From DATLLN01 sp963809205 (GTDB lineage Bacteria; Actinomycetota; Thermoleophilia; Gaiellales; JAICJC01): a stretch of 64,000 bases of DNA. The number at the start of each line of letters is the position of its first letter. The stretch's first letter is position 1. Below are positions 57,218-64,000 of the stretch, in pieces. A model generated the notes under the pieces. The model saw only the letters and a list, made by a program, of their open reading frames with translations, was not told the origin of the DNA and made no database searches. The stretch covers positions 56,702-120,701 of the forward strand of contig CAWEIS010000006.1 of assembly GCA_963809205.1 (NCBI GenBank), read 5' to 3'. A program made the position numbers and the translations under genes.

Positions 57218-57589
57218 GTGAGCGACGTCGCGCCGGAACCGCCGCTGGTCGTGGGCAATCCCAGGGATCTCGACCTGTTCACCTCCGACGAGGCCGTCGG
57301 TGAGTGCCTGACTCCCGAGTATCTCGGGCTCGATCATGCCGCCTACGACAGCACCGGCCGCCGGTTGGAGCTCTACCTCGCGCCCGGGAAGCGCCATCGC
57401 CGGCTGCTGCCCGACCGCACGGAGGAGATGGTGCACGTGCGCCCGTCCGCCGACACCTCCGACGGGCGAGATGATCTGATCGCGCTGCTCCGTGAGTTCC
57501 TCGACGAGATCGGGGATCCGCCGCTGACGGAGGCGACGCTGGAGCAGCTGCTCCACCGCGCCGTTCACACCGTCGGCTACACGGGCTGA
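57218..57589 (+). CDS. Hypothetical protein
   Basis: A 123-residue soluble protein with no membrane segment: LYLAPGKRHRRLLPDRTEEMVHVRPSAD in the middle and a C-terminal helix pair (ALLREFLDEIGDPPLTEATLEQLLHRAVHTVG). I do not recognise the family. Start GTG 57218. It stands alone between the sigma factor and a convergent TetR gene. Confidence 0.6.
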   Translation: MSDVAPEPPLVVGNPRDLDLFTSDEAVGECLTPEYLGLDHAAYDSTGRRLELYLAPGKRHRRLLPDRTEEMVHVRPSADTSDGRDDLIALLREFLDEIGDPPLTEATLEQLLHRAVHTVGYTG

Positions 57590-57603
57590 GCGGCGGGCGG
57601 CTC

Positions 57604-58188
57604 CTAGGCCAGCTCGAGTTCCAGCGCGGACAACGTGATCGAGCGCGCGCGGTCGCGGTCGACGCCGCCCATGATGCAGCGCGATCCCAGGCCGTCCATC
57701 AGCGAGCAGAGTCGCTCGGCGGTGCGCCTCGGGTCGGCGCCGGCGCCGATCGTCCCGTCGGCCTGGCCGGTCTCGATCAGCTCGGAGACGCGCCCGATCC
57801 ACGCCGCGTACGCCTCGTTGATCGGCTCGCGCAGGCTGGGATCGAACACGGCGGCGGCCATCATCTCGCTCCACAGCGACCAGTTCTCGGCCGTCGCCGA
57901 GTCGTCGTCCAGCTCGGCCAGCAGATGGCGCGTCAGCCGCTCGCGGCCGGTGCCGGTCGAGTCCTCGCAAACGTCGACAAGCTGCGAGTTGGCGTGGCGG
58001 AAAGCCGCGGTCAACAGCGCCGTGCGGTCGTCGAAGTAGTAGTAGAGCAGCGAGGTCGCTACGCCGGCCTCCGCGGCGACATCCTCGACGCGCAGCGACC
58101 GGGTGCCGACGCGGGCGATCACCCGGCAGGCGGCGTCGAGGATCTCGTCGCGCCTGGCACGACGACGGGTGGAGCGCGTGGCGTTCAT
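57604..58188 (-). CDS. TetR-family transcriptional regulator
   Basis: A 194-residue TetR regulator. The N-terminal HTH (RDEILDAACRVIARVGTRSLRVEDVAAEAGVATSLLYYYFDDRTALLTAAFRHAN) is typical, and the C-terminal ligand and dimer domain is all helical. It has no obvious target beside it; the neighbouring genes are convergent or far. Start ATG 58188. Confidence 0.9.
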   Translation of the reverse strand: MNATRSTRRRARRDEILDAACRVIARVGTRSLRVEDVAAEAGVATSLLYYYFDDRTALLTAAFRHANSQLVDVCEDSTGTGRERLTRHLLAELDDDSATAENWSLWSEMMAAAVFDPSLREPINEAYAAWIGRVSELIETGQADGTIGAGADPRRTAERLCSLMDGLGSRCIMGGVDRDRARSITLSALELELA

Positions 58189-58237
58189 GACGTCACGCTA
58201 CTCCACCCGGTGTCGAGGTGCGGCCGTGCGGTTCGGC

Positions 58238-59464
58238 TCAGGTGCCGTCGTCGAACAGCCGGGACGTGCCCTGCGCGATGTCCGCCGAGATCCGGACGAA
58301 GACGCCGGCCAGGTCGGTCGCCGACGGGTGGTTGTAGAACTGGCCCACGTCGGCGATCTGCGTCAGCGCGTCCTGGGTGGTGATGGTCGGCGACTCCGGA
58401 TTGTGCGTGTTCGCGTTCTCGCAGATGTTCGATCCGGCCGCGGTCGCGTTCAGGTCGTAGCCGATCGAGTAGATCAGGAACTTCTCGTTCCTCGCGGTTT
58501 GCGCCGAGGCGATGCCCTGGTGGCAGGGCTGCGTCTTGTACGGGGAGTTATTCGCGTAGTAGCTGGGCGCTTCGTTGGCGGCACCGTCGGAGAGGAAGAT
58601 GATCACCTTCCAGGCGTTCGCGCGGCCGTTCGTTTCGAGATCCGTCCGGGCCTTGTCGATCGCGGTGGCATAAGCCGTGCCGCCGCCCGCCTGGATGCAG
58701 TTGATCGTGGACACCAGGTTCGACGAGCTCTTGATCGCCCCGGTCGGACCCGGCGCCTTGTAATCGTTGGACAGCGGTACGATCAGGTACGGCGCCGATT
58801 GCGAGTTGTAGTTCGAGGTCGACGCCGTGTTGCACCTCTGGTTGATGCTCGATGCGGGCGGGAACACGGTCAGGCCGACCCGGTCGATGGACGAATCCAT
58901 CTCGCCGAGGAAGGCCATCATTCCCGACTTCGCGTTCGCCATGTCGGGGCACGACGGATGCGCATCGTTGCCGTTCGAGTCCTGACACATCGATCCCGAT
59001 CGGTCGACGACGAACATGACGTCCAGCGGCACCGCGTTGCAGGGCGAGCAGGCCGTGGCGTGCACCTTGATGGGGATGTTCGTGATCCCGATCAGCCGGA
59101 GGAAGGTCGTGGACACGCTGGCCGTTTCGTCGACCACCACCGTGTTCGCCCCGGCGCAGTTGGGCAGCGACTTCGAGCACTTTGTCTGGACGGCCACGGC
59201 GACGTTGGGGACGCCCGGGATGGAGTTCTTCGAGCCGTTCCGCGCGCTGTAGGCATACGCAGTCGAGTTCGCCGTACTCGCATCGGGGAAGCGCGCGGCG
59301 CCCGCGAGCGACGCGGCGTCGGCAGACGCTTGAAGCTGGATGCGGGTGCGGTACGCCTGTCCGAGATCGATGACCAGGCCCGCGAACAGCAGGATGCAGA
59401 CCATGAATGCGATGACCAGAGGAAGGGTCTGGCCGTCTTCGCGATGCGGGGTGCGCTGTGCCAA
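58238..59464 (-). CDS. TadG-like pilus-assembly protein with von Willebrand A domain
   Basis: A 408-residue surface protein. The N-terminal anchor REDGQTLPLVIAFMVCILLFAGLVIDLGQAYRTRIQLQASADAASLAGA is the TadG/Tad-type pseudopilin signature. A linker with Cys pairs follows, then a vWA domain with MIDAS (DVMFVVDRSGSM) and SDGAANEAPS. Several Cys would be disulfide-bonded outside the cell. Likely in Flp-pilus assembly or adhesion. It stands alone here, 42 kb from the TadE pair. Confidence 0.82.
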   Translation of the reverse strand: MAQRTPHREDGQTLPLVIAFMVCILLFAGLVIDLGQAYRTRIQLQASADAASLAGAARFPDASTANSTAYAYSARNGSKNSIPGVPNVAVAVQTKCSKSLPNCAGANTVVVDETASVSTTFLRLIGITNIPIKVHATACSPCNAVPLDVMFVVDRSGSMCQDSNGNDAHPSCPDMANAKSGMMAFLGEMDSSIDRVGLTVFPPASSINQRCNTASTSNYNSQSAPYLIVPLSNDYKAPGPTGAIKSSSNLVSTINCIQAGGGTAYATAIDKARTDLETNGRANAWKVIIFLSDGAANEAPSYYANNSPYKTQPCHQGIASAQTARNEKFLIYSIGYDLNATAAGSNICENANTHNPESPTITTQDALTQIADVGQFYNHPSATDLAGVFVRISADIAQGTSRLFDDGT

Positions 59465-59640
59465 AGGGGAGCTGCTCCTGCCGTAGGGTCGGGCCGCGCG
59501 GGCATGCGCTACCTGACTCAGGGTTCAGAAACTCGTCCACCACACCATCGCGGCTGGCGTCCGAATGCAGAATCACCCGTCCGGGGTGATCTGCCGTTTC
59601 ACCGCATGGTCACGTGCAGTTCGCTACCATCGGACGCCAC

Positions 59641-61074
59641 ATGAGCGAGCGGTATGACCTGGTCGTTCTGGGGTCGGGACCAGCGGGGCAGAAGGCGGCG
59701 ATCCAGGCGGCCAAGCTCGGCGCGTCGGCGGTCGTCGTCGAACGCCGGGATTCGATCGGCGGCGTGTGCGCGAATACCGGCACGATCCCGTCCAAGACCC
59801 TGCGCGAGGCGGCGATCTACCTGACCGGGCTATCGGAACGAGGGCTCTACGGGCAGAGCTACCGCGTCAAGGACGATCTGACGATCGATGACCTGGTCTG
59901 GCGCACGCAGCAGGTGATGGAGCGGGAGATCGACGTCATCCGCAACCAGCTGGCCCGCAACCACGTGCACGTGCTCGCCGGCCACGGCAAGTTCGCCGAT
60001 CCGCACCACATCGAGGTCGCTGACCAGCATGGCAACACGCGGATGCTGGAGGCCGACCGGATCGTGATCGCCACCGGCACCGCGCCGGCGCATCCGCCGG
60101 ACGTCGCATTCGACGAGGCGACGATCCTCGATTCCGACGGCATCCTCAACATGGCGCAGATCCCCGGCACGCTGCTTGTTGTCGGCGCAGGCGTGATCGG
60201 GATCGAATACGCATCGATCTTCGCGGCTCTGGGGACGCGTGTGACCGTGGTCGAGCGCAACCCTCGGCTGCTCGAGTTCTGCGACTCCCAGGTGATCGAG
60301 GCGCTCCAGTATCACCTCCGCGATCTCGGACTGGTGCTGCGCCTTGGCGAGACGGTGACGTCCGTGGAGAAGCACGACGGCCAGACGCTGACCACGCTGA
60401 ACAGCGGCAAGAAGATCGTGGCCGACGCCGTCATGTACTCGGCGGGGCGCCAGGGAGCGACGGCGGACATCGGCCTCGAGAACGTCGGGCTGGAGGCGGA
60501 CAAGCGCGGCAGGGTCGTCGTCGACGACCACTACCGCACGGCGGTCGAACACATCTACGCGGTCGGCGACGTGATCGGCTTTCCCAGCCTGGCGTCGGCC
60601 TCGTTCGAGCAGGGCCGGCTGGCGGCGGCGCACGCCTTCGGGCTGGACACCCGGCCGATGCGGGAGCTGCTGCCGATCGGCATCTACACGATCCCGGAGA
60701 TCAGCTTCGCCGGCAAGACCGAGGAGGAGCTGACCGCCAAGGAGATCCCGTATGAGATCGGCATCTCGCGGTACCGCGAGCTCGCGCGCGGGCAGATCCT
60801 GGGCGACTCCAGCGGCATCCTCAAGCTGCTGGTGTCGGCCGAGGACCGGACGCTGCTCGGCGTGCACGTCTTCGGCACATCGGCCACCGAGCTGCTGCAC
60901 ATCGGCCAGACCGTGATGGGGCTGGGCGGCACCGTCGACTACCTGATCGACCAGGTCTTCAACTACCCGACGCTGGCCGAGTCCTACAAGGTGGCTGCCC
61001 TCGACGCGACCAACAAGCTCCAGGCGCTGGGCCGGATGGCCGGACCGCCGGCCGTCACCGCAGCCGACGCTTGA
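59641..61074 (+). CDS. sthA: Soluble pyridine nucleotide transhydrogenase
   Basis: A 477-residue FAD enzyme of the dihydrolipoamide dehydrogenase fold. FAD-binding VVLGSGPAGQKAAIQAAKLG, the active-site-like GGVCANTGTIPSKTLREA with a single Cys (the second redox Cys is missing, as in SthA), NAD-binding VVGAGVIGIEYASIFAALG, and YAVGDVIGFPSLASASFEQG. It moves hydride between NADPH and NAD. The next gene is convergent. Confidence 0.9.
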   Translation: MSERYDLVVLGSGPAGQKAAIQAAKLGASAVVVERRDSIGGVCANTGTIPSKTLREAAIYLTGLSERGLYGQSYRVKDDLTIDDLVWRTQQVMEREIDVIRNQLARNHVHVLAGHGKFADPHHIEVADQHGNTRMLEADRIVIATGTAPAHPPDVAFDEATILDSDGILNMAQIPGTLLVVGAGVIGIEYASIFAALGTRVTVVERNPRLLEFCDSQVIEALQYHLRDLGLVLRLGETVTSVEKHDGQTLTTLNSGKKIVADAVMYSAGRQGATADIGLENVGLEADKRGRVVVDDHYRTAVEHIYAVGDVIGFPSLASASFEQGRLAAAHAFGLDTRPMRELLPIGIYTIPEISFAGKTEEELTAKEIPYEIGISRYRELARGQILGDSSGILKLLVSAEDRTLLGVHVFGTSATELLHIGQTVMGLGGTVDYLIDQVFNYPTLAESYKVAALDATNKLQALGRMAGPPAVTAADA

Positions 61075-62188
61075 GCGCCAGGATCCGGTCGTAGCTCTGC
61101 TGCAGACCGGCCCGCGGCAGCTGTTCGCTGCGGGCGGCGGCGAACAGCTGGACGTATGTGCCCTCGGAGGTCTCGGTGCTGCCCGTGACCAGCAGCAGAT
61201 CGGCGCCGGCCGCGACCGACCGCAGCGCCGCCTCCGGCGTTGCCCATCCCCGCAATCCGGCCGCGCTGTCCAGCGAGTCGGTGATGACGACCCCGCCGAA
61301 CCCGAGCTGCGACCGCAGCAGATCGCCGATGATCCGGGGCGACCAGGCGCCGGGCAGCGGGCCGAGGGCGGTGTAGGTCGCGCTCGAGAGCATCACCATC
61401 GGCGCCCCGGCGTCGATGCCGCTGCGGAACGGCGCCAGCCCGTCCTCCAGCGCCCGGGCCGGGGCGCCGATCGTCACCAGGTGCGTGTCCGTCGTCTGCC
61501 GCGCGTAACCAAGCCCCGGGAAGTGCTTCAGCGTCGCCGCGACGCCGGCCTCGTCCAGACCCTGGGCGAACGCCGCCACCCTGGGGCTGGCGACCGCCGG
61601 ATCGGTCGAGAACTCGCGGCCCTGGGCGGCGATGAACGAGCCGGGCACCGCCGGTACGTCGGCGACAGGCGCCAGATCGCAGTTGATGCCCAGCGCCCGC
61701 AGCTCCCGGCCGGTGAGCAGCCCTTGACGGTGTGACTCGGCGACCGGCAGCTCACCGAGCGGCGGCGGCGCGATGTCCGGTGGCGCCCACGCCAGCCGCT
61801 TGACCGCACCGCCCTCCTGGTCGACGCAGACCAGCGGCGGCGGGGCGCCGCCGGCACGTGCCGCGACGCGCATCCGGGCGGTCAGCGCCCGCACCTGGTC
61901 AGGCGTTGCGATGTTGCGGGAGAACAGCACCACACCGCCGGCCGATCCGGTCCGCAGCTCGGTGAGCAGCGAGGCGGGCGCGGTCGTGCCCTGGAAGGCG
62001 ACGATCAGCCGTTGCCCGACGAGGCGGGCGAGGGGAACCGGCGGCGGAGGTGGCGGCACGGGAGCGCTGCTGGAGGGCGGCGGGGACGTGGCCGGGGGAG
62101 CGGACGCGGTGGCGGAGCCATGCGACGAGCTGCCGCTGCACGCGGTTGCCGCGAGGCAGAGCGCGGCGATCGGGAGCGCCCGGTTCAC
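61055..62188 (-). CDS. GH3-family beta-N-acetylhexosaminidase-like lipoprotein
   Basis: A 377-residue lipoprotein. The lipobox LAATAC (Cys17) ends the signal peptide, a Ser/Pro-rich linker follows, then a GH3 N-domain: LVCVDQEGGAVKRL, LKHFPGLG (the acid/base region of NagZ-type enzymes), and the nucleophile Asp in VVITDSLDSAA. NagZ-like enzymes remove N-acetylglucosamine from muropeptides. Extracellular lipoprotein location suggests cell-wall recycling or degradation. Start ATG 62188. Confidence 0.85.
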   Translation of the reverse strand: MNRALPIAALCLAATACSGSSSHGSATASAPPATSPPPSSSAPVPPPPPPVPLARLVGQRLIVAFQGTTAPASLLTELRTGSAGGVVLFSRNIATPDQVRALTARMRVAARAGGAPPPLVCVDQEGGAVKRLAWAPPDIAPPPLGELPVAESHRQGLLTGRELRALGINCDLAPVADVPAVPGSFIAAQGREFSTDPAVASPRVAAFAQGLDEAGVAATLKHFPGLGYARQTTDTHLVTIGAPARALEDGLAPFRSGIDAGAPMVMLSSATYTALGPLPGAWSPRIIGDLLRSQLGFGGVVITDSLDSAAGLRGWATPEAALRSVAAGADLLLVTGSTETSEGTYVQLFAAARSEQLPRAGLQQSYDRILALKRRLR

Positions 62189-62206
62189 CGGGCCAGCATA
62201 CGACCG

Positions 62207-63226
62207 CTACCAGGTATTCCAGCAGCGATCGCTGGATCCCACCAGCGCGCGCTGCTCACCGGCCATGGTGGCCGCATAACCCGAGTCGAACGGCATCCTC
62301 GCCGAGCCGAGGATGCTGAAGATGCCGAGGCCGTTGCGGGTCTGGCTCTCCGAGATCGAGTAGTTGCCGGGAGGCGGACCCTCCCAGTAGACCATCGGGG
62401 TCACGCCCGGCCCGTCGGCGAACGCGCGGTAGCGCTGCCCGAAGCCGGGGGAGTCGTGGCGGCCGAAGCGGTTCGGCCACAGCTGGTCGCAGAACGAGCC
62501 GTCGGAGACGTTGTGCGCCAGGAAGCTGTTGATCCGCCGCCAGCCGCGGCCCCAGGAGGAGTTGAGCGTGTCGACGTACACGAGCTCCCCGAAGCTGTCC
62601 GTCGGCGCCCCGGCACTGTTGGACGAGAAGCCGTACGCGCCGCGGCCCTTGTAGCTGAGCCGGCCGAACAGCGAGTCCAGGTGCTTGCCCTGCCAGGTGA
62701 TCCGGCGCGTCCATGTCCACTTCAGCCAGAGCTTGGCGATCGCCCCCTTGAAGTGGCTGAGATGCAGCTCGACGCGGCCCTGCTCCCAGCTGCGGCAGCA
62801 CGGGAACCCGCTATTGGGCATCAGCCGCTTCCAGCTCTGCAGCACCCAGTGCGAGCCGTCGGGCATGGTGCACGCTTTGACCACCGAGTGCAGCGCAGGC
62901 CCGGTGTAGGGCCCGCACACGTTGACCATGGTCTTCCAGTACGGGCGGTGGAAGACGCCGCCCCCGCCCGAGTAGTCGGTGCGGAACTTGATCTGCGATT
63001 TGGGATGCGCCCGGTCGGGGTACTTCGCGTTGATCCCGCCCCACATCAGTGTGTGGTGCCAGACCCCGCCGGTCTGGTAGGTGACCAGCGCGCGGTTGAA
63101 CCGATCGACCTTGAGCGACACGTACTTCGCGTCACGCGTCACCAGCTGGCTGGCCGCGGCGGTGGCCGGCACGGCGGCGCCCAGCGCACAGGCGAGCAGG
63201 GCCAGGGTCAGGAGCCGGCGGGTCAT
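62207..63226 (-). CDS. Hypothetical secreted protein
   Basis: A 339-residue exported protein: MTRRLLTLALLACALGAAVPATAAA is a signal peptide. The mature part is rich in Trp, Tyr and Gly (VWHHTLMWGGINAKYPD, FHRPYWKTMVNVCG, LWLKWTWTRRITW) with several Cys (VVKACTMPD, FPCCRSWEQG, CDQLWPN), as in secreted carbohydrate-binding or wall proteins. I do not recognise the family. 18 bases upstream of the GH3 gene in the same direction, so likely co-transcribed. Confidence 0.7.
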   Translation of the reverse strand: MTRRLLTLALLACALGAAVPATAAASQLVTRDAKYVSLKVDRFNRALVTYQTGGVWHHTLMWGGINAKYPDRAHPKSQIKFRTDYSGGGGVFHRPYWKTMVNVCGPYTGPALHSVVKACTMPDGSHWVLQSWKRLMPNSGFPCCRSWEQGRVELHLSHFKGAIAKLWLKWTWTRRITWQGKHLDSLFGRLSYKGRGAYGFSSNSAGAPTDSFGELVYVDTLNSSWGRGWRRINSFLAHNVSDGSFCDQLWPNRFGRHDSPGFGQRYRAFADGPGVTPMVYWEGPPPGNYSISESQTRNGLGIFSILGSARMPFDSGYAATMAGEQRALVGSSDRCWNTW

Positions 63227-63321
63227 CTCTCTGTGATCGCCAAACGCGGCCGTGTGGGCGATCCCCCGGAGGGATGAACCGGGCCGAACAGTCCGTCCGC
63301 ACCCCTACCTACCATGGTCCC

Positions 63322-63540
63322 ATGGGAGATTCCCGAGACAGGCTTGCGACCACGATTGACCTGCGTCTGACCGATATCTGGGCGGATGTGTTCGAGGCGA
63401 TGCCCGAGGGCGTGGACGCCGAGCTGCTGGGCTGGCTTCTCCGGGCGGCGTACGGCCAGGGCTACACGGACGCCCTGCGCGAGACGACCCGCGGCCAGCT
63501 CTGCCTCGACCTCGGCTACGCCGTTCCCGACACCGCCTGA
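63322..63540 (+). CDS. Small hypothetical protein
   Basis: A 72-residue helical protein (DVFEAMPEGVDAELLGWLLRAAYGQGYTDALRE) from ATG 63322. No membrane helix, no known motif. An upstream in-frame GTG or ATG would add up to 16 residues. It precedes ccmE by 63 bases on the same strand. Confidence 0.6.
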   Translation: MGDSRDRLATTIDLRLTDIWADVFEAMPEGVDAELLGWLLRAAYGQGYTDALRETTRGQLCLDLGYAVPDTA

Positions 63541-63603
63541 GCAGCCGTCGGCCGGCTCACCGAGCGGCGGGGACGCGCGGTGCCTGGTGGTAGTCTGGCG
63601 GCC

Positions 63604-64000
63604 ATGATCGCTCGTCCACGACTGGTGATCGCGCTGGCGGTGGCCTCCCTGCTCGCCGTGTTTCTGGTCTACACGGCGGTGGCCGGATCGAGCACCCTGC
63701 TGGTGTCCGTCGCGCAGCTGCACGACGGCAAGGACGGTGCGAAGACGCGTACCGTGCAGCTGACCGGCCTGGCCGTGTCGTGTCAGGGCGGCCCGTGCGC
63801 CGAGGCTCAGGCGCCGTTCACGTTCACGCTCCGCGACGAGGGCTCGAGTCTGACCGTGCCGGTGCGGTACACCGGCGGCGGCGTCCCGGATGCGTTCCGC
63901 GAGAACCGCCGCGTGATCGTCACCGGCAAGCTCGAGGGCGGCACCTTCGTGGCCGAGCGCGACTCGCTCGTCACCAAGTGCCCGAGCAAGTACTCGAGCG
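63604..64000 (+). CDS. ccmE: CcmE-like cytochrome c maturation haem chaperone (cut by window edge)
   Basis: At least 132 residues. An N-terminal membrane anchor (PRLVIALAVASLLAVFLVYTAV) is followed by an OB-fold (TVQLTGLAVSCQG, FTFTLRDEGSSLTVPVRYTGG, VIVTGKLEGGTF). The usual haem-binding H-x-x-x-Y is CPSKY here, a C-x-x-x-Y form. CcmE carries haem outside the membrane to apocytochrome c. The C-terminus is beyond the window. ATG 63604. Confidence 0.85.
   Translation, partial: MIARPRLVIALAVASLLAVFLVYTAVAGSSTLLVSVAQLHDGKDGAKTRTVQLTGLAVSCQGGPCAEAQAPFTFTLRDEGSSLTVPVRYTGGGVPDAFRENRRVIVTGKLEGGTFVAERDSLVTKCPSKYSS

Overview
The window is very GC-rich and gene-dense, with many GTG starts and 1-14 base overlaps between genes. 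It carries actinobacterial markers: WhiA, the coproheme decarboxylase HemQ, a YvcK-whiA-gap-pgk-tpiA-gpmI block, and Tad-type pseudopilins. I infer an actinomycetote, possibly of the Thermoleophilia/Gaiellales type. That placement rests on gene content, not on a search. At least seven loci are broken by one- or two-base shifts in GC runs, so the assembly probably carries uncorrected indels (it may be a metagenome or long-read assembly).

Layout. 1-5.2 kb: an aromatic-acid (homoprotocatechuate-type) catabolic cluster with an HpaB-like monooxygenase, an extradiol dioxygenase, two FAH-fold enzymes, a carboxymuconolactone decarboxylase-like protein and a GntR regulator. 5.2-11.4 kb: a cNMP-binding protein, an APC permease, a CBS protein, a class III aminotransferase with a gamma-glutamyl-GABA hydrolase-like amidotransferase, and a MarR regulator. 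11.4-19 kb: tRNA-Leu, CaiB-type CoA transferase, Bcp peroxiredoxin, membrane proteins, CorA, HemQ, TadE/TadG-like proteins next to an NlpC/P60 protein, and a carbonic anhydrase. 19-28 kb: uvrC, yvcK, whiA, the lower-glycolysis operon and an ECF sigma factor. 28-45.4 kb: phosphoesterase, M48 protease, argS, serine hydrolase, a photolyase remnant, transporters, epoxide hydrolase, tRNA-Gly, a Rieske protein and xthA. 50.3-64 kb: small enzymes, an arginine-deiminase-fold enzyme, a primary-type sigma factor, a TadG/vWA protein, sthA, a GH3 lipoprotein and ccmE.

The standout is 45.45-50.0 kb, read on the minus strand. It holds 24 closely packed tRNA genes whose anticodons together cover all 20 amino acids. 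The array is interrupted by a Ro60/TROVE-vWA gene. Just upstream of that gene lies a tRNA-like RNA closed by a 10-bp end-to-end stem, which looks like a bacterial Y RNA. Several array tRNAs have very small D-arms or lack U33. The array tRNA-Leu(CAG) differs clearly from the stand-alone tRNA-Leu(CAG) at 11.4 kb, so the array looks like a second, complete tRNA set coupled to an RNA-binding quality-control protein. Two hairpin terminators and a sigma70-like promoter just upstream outline one or two further short transcripts.
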